Source: an uncultured Bacilli bacterium (GTDB lineage: Bacteria; Bacillota_I; Bacilli_A; RF39; UBA660). From it: a stretch of DNA of 27,933 bases. Each line of letters opens with the position of its first letter. Positions within the stretch are counted from its first letter, which is position 1. Location of the stretch: assembly GCA_947624855.1 (NCBI GenBank), contig CANQMC010000004.1, positions 1 to 27,933 on the forward strand, in the 5' to 3' direction. The notes under the pieces were generated by a model. The model was given only the letters and a program-made list of their open reading frames with translations, was not told where the DNA came from and searched no databases. Made by a program: the position numbers and the translations under genes. Positions 13,600-22,017 of the stretch are shown here, piece by piece.

Positions 13600-16200
13600 T
13601 TATACTCCAGTTTTTAAATGTTTTTTTCTTAAAAATAATTTTCTTAAAAAATCTATTGGAAAAACTGTTAAACCAAGCATTAAAACAATAAAGAATTCTT
13701 TTGCAGTTAAACCATAAGTTCTAAATAAATCTCCTCCATGATAGATCAAATAAACCTGAACAATTAAGATAAAAGATATAATAAATATAAATACTTTATT
13801 ATCTTTTAAATTAGCTAAAATATTAACTCTTTCACTTCGAGCATTAAAAGCATTAAAAACTCCAATAAAGATAAATAAAGCAAAATAAGCAGTCATTAAA
13901 TATTTATAATTTTCTCCTACTCTAATAAACTCTCTTACAATCGGAAGTTTTAAAAATAATATACAAAGTAAAGCAGAATATAAACCAGTAAATAGTACTT
14001 CGCCTATCATATAAGAATTAATAATAGGTTCATTTTTATCTTTAGGTGGTTCAAACATATAACTTTTAAGGGCCGGTTCATAAGAAAATGCTAATCCCGC
14101 AAAAGTATCCATAATCATATTAAGCCAAAGCATTTGAATTATAGTTATTGGTGTATTAATACCAATAAAAGGACCCACTATAGATAAAATTAAAGCACAC
14201 ATATTAACTGTTAATTGATAAATAATAAATTTTCTAATACTTTTAAATATAGTTCTACCATATAAAATTGCTTTACTAATCGATAAAATATTATCATCCA
14301 AAATAACTATATCACTAGCTTCTTTAGCAACTTCTGTTCCACTTCCCATAGCAAACCCTACATCTGCTTTTTTTAAAGCTGGAGCATCATTTACTCCATC
14401 ACCAGTCATCCCCACTACTAAATCCATTTCTTCAATTAACCTAACTAATCTTGATTTATCTTGAGGAAGTGCTCTAGCAACAACCTTTAAATTACCAATT
14501 ATTTTTTTTAATTCTTCATCGCTTAAATTATTTAATTCTTTACTAGTTAAAACAATATCATCATTTTGTAATAAACCTACTTCAGTTGCTATAGCTCGAG
14601 CTGTATCTTTACTATCACCTGTAATCATAATCATATTAATACCCGCACTTCTAATTAAACTAACTCCTTCTTTAGCTTCCGCTCTAAGTTCATCTTTAAT
14701 CGCAATTATTCCAATTAACGTTAAATTATTAATATCCTTACTCTTACCCCGACATACAACTAAAACTCTAATTCCTTTTTTAGTTAAAAGCAAAATATTA
14801 TTAGTAATAATTTTTTTATTTAAAATAACTCTTTCTTTCCCCGTTTTATCTAAATAATAAACAGTTTTATCAAGTAATATTTCCATAGCCCCTTTAAAAT
14901 AAGTATAACCATTATCAAGCGTAGCATAACTATATTTTAAATCACTATTAAAAGGAACTTTATCTAAAACTTTATTAGTTATTATTTTATCTGGAACAAC
15001 ATAACTTAACAAAGCTTTATCTGTTAAATTACCTCCTACTATATCCATTTTTTCATTATAACAAGCTTCATTATTATAATACATTCCTCTATATAATTCT
15101 TTATAATAATCATTATTAATTTTAATTTCATTCAATTTTCGAAAATGACTATTATCTCCTGTTATAATTTCACTAACTTCTAATTTTCCTTTAGTTAAAG
15201 TACCAGTTTTATCCGTAAGTAAAACATTAATACTTCCTGCTGTTTCTATTCCTACTAATTTCCTTACTAAAACTTTATTTTTAAGCATTCTTTTCATATT
15301 ACTAGATAAAACTAAAGTAATCATCATTGGTAAACCTTCAGGTACAGCTACAACAATAATTGTTACACTTAAAGTTAAAGCATAAATAAGATAATCTGCC
15401 ATTAAATGAAAATTAGTTAAAGTTTTTAATATTAATTCTCCATTAAAATTATTATCTATAACTATTACTGAAAATAAATAAGAAAAAGTAACTAAAACTG
15501 CTCCAACATACCCAATTTTACTAATAAATTTTGCTAAACCTGTAAGTCTAAGTTTAAGAGGTGAAACTGGAGCATCTTCGGCAATTTCTAAAGCCATCGC
15601 CCCATATAAAGTTTTATCCCCAACTGCTAATACTTTCATATAAGCATTACCATCATAAACTACTGTTCCTCTAAATAATTTATTATTATCACTCAAATTA
15701 AGTTCATTTAAAGGTGGATATTTTTTAGCTTCTTTAGCTTCACCATTTAAACTTGATTCATCAACACTAAGTTTTCCTTTTAACAAAAAACCATCAGCCG
15801 GAACCTTATCCCCACTTTGGAGAACAACTATATCATTTACAACTACATCATCAATCGGTATTTCCTGTAAAATAAAATCTCGAATAACTTTTACTTTTAA
15901 CTTTGAACTTTCTTCTTGTAATCTTCTAAAAGCCGCTTCACTACCATATTCTGATATAGTAGATATAAAAGATGCTAAAAAAATAGCAATCAAGATACCT
16001 AATGTTTCAAAATAATCAAAATCTCGAAAAAGAAATACTATTTTAATTGCTAAAGCTACTAATAAAATTTTAATAATTGGATCTCCCAAAGATTCCAATA
16101 AAAGTTTAAAAAAACTATTCTTTTTAACATTACTAATTTTATTAGTTCCATATTTTTTTCTATTTATTTCTACTTCTTCTTTTCTATTACCCTGATACAT
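13600..16200 (-). CDS. P-type Ca2+-transporting ATPase (P2 type)
   Basis: 866 aa from the ATG at 16200, 9 nt after AGGAGG. An earlier in-frame ATG at 16248 lies only about 6 nt after the predicted transcript start and has no ribosome site. P-type motifs are complete: actuator loop LNGEAKE (about 151-157), PEGLP in helix M4 (287-291), phosphorylation site DKTGT (Asp330), KGAME nucleotide contact (about 436-440) and hinge TGDGVNDAP (599-607). M4 PEGLP and the overall length indicate a PMCA/SERCA-like P2 calcium pump exporting Ca2+ from the cytosol; other divalent cations are possible. Transcription appears to start from a promoter whose spacer holds a G10 tract. Confidence 0.93.
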   Translation of the reverse strand: MYQGNRKEEVEINRKKYGTNKISNVKKNSFFKLLLESLGDPIIKILLVALAIKIVFLFRDFDYFETLGILIAIFLASFISTISEYGSEAAFRRLQEESSKLKVKVIRDFILQEIPIDDVVVNDIVVLQSGDKVPADGFLLKGKLSVDESSLNGEAKEAKKYPPLNELNLSDNNKLFRGTVVYDGNAYMKVLAVGDKTLYGAMALEIAEDAPVSPLKLRLTGLAKFISKIGYVGAVLVTFSYLFSVIVIDNNFNGELILKTLTNFHLMADYLIYALTLSVTIIVVAVPEGLPMMITLVLSSNMKRMLKNKVLVRKLVGIETAGSINVLLTDKTGTLTKGKLEVSEIITGDNSHFRKLNEIKINNDYYKELYRGMYYNNEACYNEKMDIVGGNLTDKALLSYVVPDKIITNKVLDKVPFNSDLKYSYATLDNGYTYFKGAMEILLDKTVYYLDKTGKERVILNKKIITNNILLLTKKGIRVLVVCRGKSKDINNLTLIGIIAIKDELRAEAKEGVSLIRSAGINMIMITGDSKDTARAIATEVGLLQNDDIVLTSKELNNLSDEELKKIIGNLKVVARALPQDKSRLVRLIEEMDLVVGMTGDGVNDAPALKKADVGFAMGSGTEVAKEASDIVILDDNILSISKAILYGRTIFKSIRKFIIYQLTVNMCALILSIVGPFIGINTPITIIQMLWLNMIMDTFAGLAFSYEPALKSYMFEPPKDKNEPIINSYMIGEVLFTGLYSALLCILFLKLPIVREFIRVGENYKYLMTAYFALFIFIGVFNAFNARSERVNILANLKDNKVFIFIISFILIVQVYLIYHGGDLFRTYGLTAKEFFIVLMLGLTVFPIDFLRKLFLRKKHLKTGV

Positions 16201-16260
16201 AGCTTGTCCTCCTAAAAAAATATATGAACTTATAAAAAAAATATTCATTATCTTTCATAA

Positions 16261-16291
16261 ATTATACCCCCCCCCCGAAGCTTTTTGTCAA
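16261..16291 (-). promoter_or_regulatory. Promoter with G10 tract abutting its -10 box (Ca2+-ATPase gene)
   Basis: Minus strand TTGACA (16291-16286) and TATAAT (16266-16261), both perfect consensus, are separated by 19 nt. The ten spacer bases next to the -10 are all G (16276-16267). Loss of two G would restore the optimal 17-nt spacing. The leader to the ATG at 16200 would be about 55 nt. Confidence 0.82.
16267..16276 (-). repeat. Homopolymeric G10 tract (promoter spacer of the Ca2+-ATPase)
   Basis: Ten C on the plus strand, flanked by TATA on one side and GAAGC on the other. It shares the minus-strand context GCTT-S-G-run-TATA with the coding tract at 10808-10817. Confidence 0.95.
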
Positions 16292-16351
16292 GTAACAAAA
16301 AAAGTCTTGCTAAAAATCTAAATAAATGAGAAAATACCTATAGGTGATTTT

Positions 16352-17269
16352 ATGCCATTTAAATATACTCTTGATAACAAAAGATATCATACTCTAAATT
16401 ATTTTTTAAGAACTAAATTTAACAGTAAAGTATTTAAAGTAAGTTTAAATGCTGGTTTTTCTTGTCCTAATTTTAAAAACAATAATGGTTGTATCTTTTG
16501 TAGTAATAAAAGTGGTAACAATTATGAACATTTAAGTCTTGAAGAACAATTTAAAATAGTTAAAATTCCCTTAGAAAAAAAATGGCCTAATTCCAAATAT
16601 ATTGCTTATTTCCAAGCAGGAACTAATACTTATGCTCCCTTAAATGTTTTACAAGATAAATTTGAAAGAATGTTAAAAATTCCTAATGTTATTGGGCTCG
16701 CTATTGCCACTCGCAGTGATGCTTTAACTCCAGAAATTTTAGATTATTTAGAAGATTTAAATAAAAAAACATTTTTAACAGTTGAAATCGGTTTACAATC
16801 TATGCATGAAAAAACTTTAAAATTAATTAATCGAGGTCATGATTTAAAAAATTTTGAAAATGCCATCAAAGAATTAAAAAAAAGAAATATATTTACTGTA
16901 GTTCATATTATCAATGGTCTTCCTTATGAAACTAAAGAAATGATGATAGAAACTGTTAAATATTTAAATAAACTACATATAGATGGTTTAAAAATTCATA
17001 TGTTATTCATTGAAAAAGATACACCTATTGCCAAAATGTATCAAGAAAATCCATTTCATATTTTAACCAAAGAAGAATATATTGATATTGTTACGAATGA
17101 ACTAGAATATTTAGATGAAAAAATAGTAATCGAAAGAATAACTGGTGATCCCCTAAAAGAAAATCTAATTGAACCAAAATGGTTATTAAAAAAATTTTGT
17201 GTTTTAAATGATATAGATAAATATATGGTCAAAAACAACATTTATCAAGGAGACAAAGTAAAAAACTAA
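16352..17269 (+). CDS. Radical SAM protein, TIGR01212/YtqA-YhcC family
   Basis: 305 aa. The iron-sulfur binding cysteines are C38, C47 and C50 in a CX8CX2C arrangement (GFSCPN, GCIFC) rather than the canonical CX3CX2C. This is the hallmark of the YtqA/YhcC family. Downstream are FQAGTNTYAP, VEIGLQSMHEKTLKLINRGH and HIINGLPYET, typical of the radical SAM barrel of this family. The reaction is not established; Elp3-like sequence features suggest RNA or small-molecule modification. AGGTGA lies 7 nt before the ATG. It is divergent from the Ca2+-ATPase gene and its stop overlaps the convergent sigH stop by 4 bp, so no terminator separates them. Confidence 0.9.
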   Translation: MPFKYTLDNKRYHTLNYFLRTKFNSKVFKVSLNAGFSCPNFKNNNGCIFCSNKSGNNYEHLSLEEQFKIVKIPLEKKWPNSKYIAYFQAGTNTYAPLNVLQDKFERMLKIPNVIGLAIATRSDALTPEILDYLEDLNKKTFLTVEIGLQSMHEKTLKLINRGHDLKNFENAIKELKKRNIFTVVHIINGLPYETKEMMIETVKYLNKLHIDGLKIHMLFIEKDTPIAKMYQENPFHILTKEEYIDIVTNELEYLDEKIVIERITGDPLKENLIEPKWLLKKFCVLNDIDKYMVKNNIYQGDKVKN

Positions 17270-17814
17270 AGCAACTCTTTAATTTTATGCTTTAGTCTTT
17301 GAATTGTATTATCAATTTGTTTAGGTGTTTTATTCATAATTTGGGCAATTGTAAGATAATCTATATTATTAATATAATAATTAAATACATCAAGTTCACT
17401 TTCTGATAAAACATTTTTTATTTTAGCTAATAATTCTTTATAATCTTCCTCATTAGTTAAACTATATAAAGGATCATTTTTATAATCATCACTAATTAAA
17501 TCTTTTAAAGTTGTTCCTTCTTCATTATAATCATAATCTAAAGAATAAGCATTATTAAGTATTTTAGCTTTTGTCGTACTATATTTTTTAAATATTTTTT
17601 TAAGTCTTCTATCAATACATAAAGAAATAAATGTAGAAATTTTAGCATTTTTATCATCACGATAATTTTTAATTGCATCACTAAAAGCATAATAAGCTTC
17701 TTGTTCTAATTCTTTAATTTCAATATTTAAACTTATTGCTAAATTATAATATTTTTTAATAAATATATCGACAATATATTTATATTCTTCATATAGTTTA
17801 TTACTATCTTCCAT
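17266..17814 (-). CDS. sigH: RNA polymerase sigma factor, SigH-like
   Basis: 182 aa with two sigma-70 regions. Region 2 (about 10-85) includes ELEQEAYYAFSDAIKNYRDDK and the FISLCIDRRLKKIFKK DNA-binding part. Region 4 (about 125-180) has an HTH reading LTIAQIMNKTPKQIDNTIQRLKHKIKELL-like pattern. It is shorter than housekeeping sigma factors. It starts one base after the rlmB stop; B. subtilis has rlmB-yacP-sigH, so synteny supports SigH, the early sporulation/transition-state factor. The yacP gene is missing. The protein is divergent from Bacillus SigH, so a general alternative sigma factor cannot be excluded. Confidence 0.78.
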   Translation of the reverse strand: MEDSNKLYEEYKYIVDIFIKKYYNLAISLNIEIKELEQEAYYAFSDAIKNYRDDKNAKISTFISLCIDRRLKKIFKKYSTTKAKILNNAYSLDYDYNEEGTTLKDLISDDYKNDPLYSLTNEEDYKELLAKIKNVLSESELDVFNYYINNIDYLTIAQIMNKTPKQIDNTIQRLKHKIKELL

Positions 17815-17815
17815 A

Positions 17816-18493
17816 TTACCTCTTAATCATACCATATACAAGTATACCTGCTGAAACACTAGCATTAAAAGAATTTACTTTTCCAAACATTGGAATACTT
17901 ATAATTTCATCACTGTTATCTCGAATTATTTTACTAACTCCATTACCTTCTGCTCCAATAACTAATGCTCTTTTAGAAGCATAATCCACATTTCGATAAT
18001 CTATACCATCCATATCAGCCGCATATACAAAAAACATTTCTTTTTTAAGTTTTTTAATTGCTTCATTTAAATTATTAACTAAAACAATTTTAACATTTTG
18101 AATAGCGCCTGTACTTATTCTAATAACTGTTTCATTTACTCTTACACTTCTCTCTTTTGGAATAATTATTGATTTAATACCTGCCCCTTCACAAGTTCTA
18201 ATAATAGCCCCTAAATTATGAGGATCTTCTAAATGATCTAATATTACAACAAAATCTTCATCATAAACACTAGCTAAATCATAATAAACATAATCATCAA
18301 TATCTATAACAATTCCTTGATGAATATTATTAACCATCTTATTTAAACGATATTCAGGAACTATTTCATATTTAATTTTATTATCTTTTAAATAATTAAT
18401 TATATCTTTATCATTAAACTTTTCTTTTAAATAAACTTTATGTATTTTTTTAATATCTGTTTCTTTTAAAACATTTTTACCCGCTACTAGCAT
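17816..18493 (-). CDS. rlmB: 23S rRNA 2'-O-methyltransferase, TrmH/RlmB family
   Basis: 225 aa from the ATG at 18493, with GGTG 6 nt upstream. A TTG at 18505 would lie at or before the predicted transcript start and is rejected. The N-terminal part (KNVLKETDIKKIHKVYLKEK) is the substrate-binding domain. The SpoU/TrmH catalytic domain has LEDPHNLGAIIRTCEGAG (motif 1), VIGAEGNGVSK (motif 2) and IPMFGKVNSFNASVSAGIL (motif 3) forming the SAM-binding trefoil knot. Members methylate the ribose of a guanosine in 23S rRNA; other TrmH targets remain possible. It is cotranscribed with sigH. Confidence 0.88.
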   Translation of the reverse strand: MLVAGKNVLKETDIKKIHKVYLKEKFNDKDIINYLKDNKIKYEIVPEYRLNKMVNNIHQGIVIDIDDYVYYDLASVYDEDFVVILDHLEDPHNLGAIIRTCEGAGIKSIIIPKERSVRVNETVIRISTGAIQNVKIVLVNNLNEAIKKLKKEMFFVYAADMDGIDYRNVDYASKRALVIGAEGNGVSKIIRDNSDEIISIPMFGKVNSFNASVSAGILVYGMIKR

Positions 18494-18509
18494 ATAATTC
18501 ACCAAAAAA

Positions 18510-18538
18510 AGTATATCAAAAAAGTCAAAGTTTGTAAA
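18510..18538 (-). promoter_or_regulatory. Promoter of rlmB-sigH
   Basis: Minus strand TTTACA (18538-18533), 17-nt spacer, TATACT (18515-18510), with a TGA extended -10. The predicted start near 18503 leaves a leader of only about 10 nt before the ATG. Confidence 0.7.
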
Positions 18539-18539
18539 T

Positions 18540-18561
18540 AAAAAGAAGAATTACTCTTCTA
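18540..18561 (-). terminator. Intrinsic terminator of murD
   Basis: AGAAGA (18544-18549) pairs with TCTTCT (18555-18560), followed by T's on the minus strand. The murD TAG stop (18559-18561) overlaps the stem. Confidence 0.78.
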
Positions 18562-19872
18562 AAATTTATTTACTAAATCTTTAAATTCTTGACCTCTATC
18601 TTCGAATTTAACATATTGATCCCATGAAGCTGAACCAGGACTAAGTAAAACAATATCACCATTTAAAACATTATTTTTAATGCTATTAACAGCATCCTTT
18701 AAAAATTCATATTCTTCATATTTAACATTATTTTCTTTACAAAAATCCTCAATTCTTTTTCTTACTTCTCCAATAGCATATATCTTCTTAATTTTACTTA
18801 AATAAGGTTTTAAATCATTAAAATCTTGACTTCTTTCCATTCCACCTAAAATTAAATGAATATTTCCCTCAAAACTTTTTAAAGCTGTAACTGTTGAAGT
18901 AGGATTAGTAGATTTAGAATCATTATAATAACTAACTCCATCTTTTACACAAACAAATTCAATTCGATGTTCTACCCCTTTAAATTCTTTTAAAACCTCT
19001 AAAGCATATTTAAAATCAATATTTAAAACTTTTAAAATCATTAAAGAAGCTAAAATATTTTCATAATTATGTTCACCTTTTAAAATAATATCTTTAGTAT
19101 CTATAACTTCTTTATTATCAATATATATTTTGCCTTCTTTAATATAATTATTATCATCATTAAAATAATATTTATTAGAGTTAATATCTTTAGTCAAATC
19201 ATAGCAATCATAATTACCTTTATTGATTATAGCAATATCATTACTTGTTTGATTATTAAATATTTTCCTTTTAACTTTTTTATAAGCTTCATAAGAACCA
19301 TGATAGTCTAAATGAGTTGGACATATATTAGTAATTAAACTTATATCTGTTTTAAAATCATTTAAATCTATTAATTGATGATCAGATATTTCTAATAATA
19401 ATATATCATTTTCAGTTATTTTAGAAACTAAAGCTGCTAAAGGAGTACCAATATTACCACCTAAAACTACTGGAACACCCGCTTTTTTCAACATTTCATA
19501 AATTAAAGTTACAGTTGTCGTTTTACCATTAGAACCAGTAACTCCAATAATTTTTTTTGGTTTAATATAATGAAAAGCAATTTCCATTTCATTAACAACT
19601 GGTATATTTAAACTATTAGCTTTTTTAATACAAGGATGATATGGAAAAACCGCTGGATTTTTAATTACTAAATCAAAGCTTTCATCAAGTATAGCTTCAG
19701 GTTCTATTGTTTTAATAAATTTAACGCCTAAATTCTCTAATTCTAAAACATCATCTTTATTTTGATCTTTACCATCACAAATTACTATTTCATTTTTATT
19801 AGCTAGCAATTTAGCAATCGCATAACCACTTCTTGCCATTCCTAAAATAAATATTTTTTTATTTTCAACCAT
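18559..19872 (-). CDS. murD: UDP-N-acetylmuramoylalanine--D-glutamate ligase
   Basis: 437 aa, normal MurD length. The N-terminal Rossmann domain begins KIFILGMARSGYAIAKLLA. The central ATPase domain has the Mur-ligase P-loop TGSNGKTTT (112-120), and HLDYHGSYEAYKKVK follows later. The NDSKSTNPTST motif that closes the active site precedes the C-terminal domain (LILGGMERSQDF; LLSPGSASWDQYVKFEDRG). It adds D-glutamate to UDP-MurNAc-L-alanine in the cytoplasm. The gene stands alone rather than in a dcw cluster. AGGTGA precedes the ATG and a strong promoter lies 20 nt upstream. Confidence 0.97.
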   Translation of the reverse strand: MVENKKIFILGMARSGYAIAKLLANKNEIVICDGKDQNKDDVLELENLGVKFIKTIEPEAILDESFDLVIKNPAVFPYHPCIKKANSLNIPVVNEMEIAFHYIKPKKIIGVTGSNGKTTTVTLIYEMLKKAGVPVVLGGNIGTPLAALVSKITENDILLLEISDHQLIDLNDFKTDISLITNICPTHLDYHGSYEAYKKVKRKIFNNQTSNDIAIINKGNYDCYDLTKDINSNKYYFNDDNNYIKEGKIYIDNKEVIDTKDIILKGEHNYENILASLMILKVLNIDFKYALEVLKEFKGVEHRIEFVCVKDGVSYYNDSKSTNPTSTVTALKSFEGNIHLILGGMERSQDFNDLKPYLSKIKKIYAIGEVRKRIEDFCKENNVKYEEYEFLKDAVNSIKNNVLNGDIVLLSPGSASWDQYVKFEDRGQEFKDLVNKF

Positions 19873-19890
19873 CTTTAATCACCTAACTTA

Positions 19891-19919
19891 ATTATATTCT
19901 AAAATAAGAAAAAAAGCAA
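19891..19919 (-). promoter_or_regulatory. Promoter of murD, overlapping an upstream terminator
   Basis: Minus strand TTGCTT (19919-19914), 17-nt spacer, TATAAT (19896-19891). The -35 hexamer is also one arm of the intrinsic terminator of the preceding gene. Confidence 0.72.
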
Positions 19920-19929
19920 TTACTTGCTT
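19907..19929 (-). terminator. Intrinsic terminator of the murein-hydrolase-like gene
   Basis: AAGCAA (19914-19919) pairs with TTGCTT (19924-19929) around a 4-nt loop, then a T run on the minus strand. The TAA stop (19928-19930) overlaps the stem. Confidence 0.85.
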
Positions 19930-20494
19930 ACATAATCATATTAACATAGTTATTAACTTTTTTAGCCCATGTTTTACTTGTTGCATATTTTTTATTCATC
20001 TTCTCTGGGGTATTTAAACCCTTAGCATAATAATTACGAGCTAAATTATTAATAAATGCTTCAATTCCTGAATCTAAAGTTTTAAAAGACATATAACCCC
20101 TAGAACCACGCATTCCTCCAACGTTATTTTTGTACTTAACTAAACTACTACATTCCCATTTACATCCTGTTTCTAATAACATAATTGAAGCAGCCACAAC
20201 TGGATCAACATCTTTTTCTAATGCTTTTTCAGCAACAATTTTTCCATAACCTTTAAGTCTCGAATTAAATACTTTATCAATTTTAGCACCTAACTCATCT
20301 AATGTTAAACCTTTATATACAATTTCAATTTTTTCTTCTATTAATTCATTATATGTTAATTCACTTTGATATGCTAAACTATTAACAACTTCTCCATGAA
20401 ATACAATTTTTTCTTTATTATTTTCTTTATAAATATTTATTATACTACTTATAATTAAAACGACTAACATCATTTTAATAATATAATTTTTCAT
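19928..20494 (-). CDS. Exported glucosaminidase/lytic transglycosylase-like murein hydrolase
   Basis: 188 aa from the ATG at 20494; a TTG at 20503 is an alternative but sits too close to the GGGGAG site, while the ATG is 12 nt away. One N-terminal membrane helix (about 5-22) makes it exported or anchored. The domain from about 85 has DPVVAASIMLLETGCKW with a candidate catalytic Glu108. CSSLVKYKNNVGGMRGS follows, the pattern of glucosaminidase/transglycosylase folds that cleave the glycan strands of peptidoglycan. Two cysteines (111, 115) may form a disulfide. A perfect-consensus promoter and an unusual palindrome precede it. The exact bond cleaved is unknown. Confidence 0.8.
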   Translation of the reverse strand: MKNYIIKMMLVVLIISSIINIYKENNKEKIVFHGEVVNSLAYQSELTYNELIEEKIEIVYKGLTLDELGAKIDKVFNSRLKGYGKIVAEKALEKDVDPVVAASIMLLETGCKWECSSLVKYKNNVGGMRGSRGYMSFKTLDSGIEAFINNLARNYYAKGLNTPEKMNKKYATSKTWAKKVNNYVNMIM

Positions 20495-20512
20495 TTTTAC
20501 CAAAATCTCCCC

Positions 20513-20532
20513 GCTTTTTTAATTAAAAAAGC
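20513..20532. repeat. Perfect 20-bp palindrome in the leader of the murein-hydrolase gene
   Basis: GCTTTTTTAATTAAAAAAGC lies between the predicted start of transcription and the GGGGAG ribosome binding site, which begins directly after it on the minus strand. In RNA it would form a hairpin at the 5' end; in DNA it could be an operator. Confidence 0.6.
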
Positions 20533-20538
20533 ATTTTA

Positions 20539-20567
20539 ATTATATCATATTTATAAAGATTTGTCAA
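20539..20567 (-). promoter_or_regulatory. Perfect-consensus promoter of the murein-hydrolase gene
   Basis: Minus strand TTGACA (20567-20562), 17-nt spacer, TATAAT (20544-20539), plus a TGA extended -10. Both hexamers and the spacing match the SigA consensus exactly. Confidence 0.85.
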
Positions 20568-20585
20568 ATTGCAACATACTTTTGT

Positions 20586-20879
20586 TCATATTTTATCAAT
20601 ACTTACAATATCATTTAACCTAATTTTATTCCCATCTAAAGTAAGTAAATACGTATTTGTTTGCCCTACAATACTAGTTCTAATTTCCTCATTATTAGTT
20701 TTAATAAGTACTTCACTTTTATATACATGATTAGGTGAAGCAAATATTTCATTTATCTTTTTCAAAATATTTTCACTTTTAGGAACTTCATAATGATCAG
20801 TACTATTAAATACCTCCCTATTATTATTAATTGTTTTATTAATTGGATTTGCATACACTTTAGGTAAATTCTTGTCCAT
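20586..20879 (-). CDS. Conserved-looking small protein, unknown function
   Basis: 97 aa, no signal peptide or membrane helix. The N-terminal 40 residues are Asn-rich and probably disordered (NPINKTINNNREVFNST). Residues about 45-97 look like a small all-beta domain (YKSEVLIKTNNEEIRTSIVGQ, then NTYLLTLDGNKIRLNDIVSIDKI), with the spacing of an Sm-like or SH3-like barrel. I do not recognise a family. GAGGTG precedes the ATG and it stops at TGA. It is divergent from the SEDS gene and upstream of the murein-hydrolase gene, which has its own promoter. Confidence 0.7.
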   Translation of the reverse strand: MDKNLPKVYANPINKTINNNREVFNSTDHYEVPKSENILKKINEIFASPNHVYKSEVLIKTNNEEIRTSIVGQTNTYLLTLDGNKIRLNDIVSIDKI

Positions 20880-20937
20880 ATTAACACCTCTATTACATTT
20901 TATGATTATTACCTAATTTTTGAACCATATTAATAAT

Positions 20938-22005
20938 ATGAAAAGAAAAAAATTAATAAATTCCTTATTTTTATTTATACCTCTTTTTATCTTACTTACT
21001 TTTTCTCTTCTTAATATGTATAAAGCAAGTAAGCTTTTAAATATGTTTAAATTTTATTTTATAAAACAAACAATATGGTTTATTATTGGTTTTATCTTAT
21101 TAATAATAATTAGTATTATTAAACCTAAAAAACTTTTTAAATATAGTAAATATCTTTATTTTATTAATGTTTTATTATTAATATTAGTTTTATTTATAGG
21201 CACCACCATCAATGGTTCTAAAGCTTGGTTTAGTTTTGGTTTTGTTTCTTTTCAACCAAGTGAACTTATGAAATATACTTTAACCCTTTATTTATGCGAA
21301 AAACTAAATAATTATCCTCCTAATCAAGATTTAAAATTTATTTTAACTGCCCTTTTTTTAACATTAATTCCTTCATTATTTGTTTTTTTAGAACCCGATA
21401 CAGGCGCTATAATAATTTATTTATTAATCATGTTAGGTATAATTTTAATTTATGGCATAAAAAAAAGATGGTATATTATATTTTTTATTATATTAACTTT
21501 ATTTATTAGTGCTTTCTTTTATTTATATTATTTTAATAAAGATTTACTTATTAATCTTATTGGTACAAGTTTCTTTTACCGAGTTGATCGAATAATGACT
21601 TTTTTAAATAATAATTCCTTCCAATTAGATCGAGCTTTAACCGCAATTGGAGCATCAAATTTATTTTTATCAAATAATTATGTCTATATTCCTGAAGCTC
21701 CTACTGATTTTATTATAGCATTTACTATCAATAATTTTGGAATAATAAGTTTTATAATTATTTTATTAAGTTTCTTAACATTAGATATTTATTTTTTAAT
21801 AAAATTATTTAAATCATCTAATAAAAAATCCAAAATGTTTATATCAGCTTTCTTATTTATGTTCATTTTTGCCCAAATTGAAAATATTGGCATGAATCTT
21901 GGATTACTACCCATCATTGGTCTTCCTCTTCCATTTTTAAGTTATGGAGGAACTAATATAATAGTATACTTTATATTCTTAGGAACTTTAATAAAATTAA
22001 AATAA
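20938..22005 (+). CDS. SEDS-family protein, FtsW/RodA/SpoVE
   Basis: 355 aa from the ATG at 20938; a TTG at 20920 is an alternative, and neither has a clear ribosome site. It is a polytopic membrane protein with about ten helices. SEDS signatures are WFSFGFVSFQPSELMKY (about 97-113), EPDTGAIIIYLLIM, and LPLPFLSYGGTNIIVYF near the C-terminus. SEDS proteins polymerise lipid II glycan chains with a partner class B penicillin-binding protein. The sequence does not separate division (FtsW), elongation (RodA) and cortex (SpoVE) roles. No partner PBP is in the window. Immediately after its stop is the promoter of an orphan RNA. Confidence 0.92.
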   Translation: MKRKKLINSLFLFIPLFILLTFSLLNMYKASKLLNMFKFYFIKQTIWFIIGFILLIIISIIKPKKLFKYSKYLYFINVLLLILVLFIGTTINGSKAWFSFGFVSFQPSELMKYTLTLYLCEKLNNYPPNQDLKFILTALFLTLIPSLFVFLEPDTGAIIIYLLIMLGIILIYGIKKRWYIIFFIILTLFISAFFYLYYFNKDLLINLIGTSFFYRVDRIMTFLNNNSFQLDRALTAIGASNLFLSNNYVYIPEAPTDFIIAFTINNFGIISFIIILLSFLTLDIYFLIKLFKSSNKKSKMFISAFLFMFIFAQIENIGMNLGLLPIIGLPLPFLSYGGTNIIVYFIFLGTLIKLK

Positions 22006-22017
22006 TTCAAAAAATAC

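Noticed and set aside
16201..16248. Upstream ATG of the Ca2+-ATPase frame
   Set aside because: It is about 6 nt from the predicted start of transcription and has no ribosome site, while ATG 16200 follows AGGAGG.
17056..17241. Minus-strand frame of 61 codons
   Set aside because: Lies within the radical SAM gene on the opposite strand, with no ribosome site or recognisable product.
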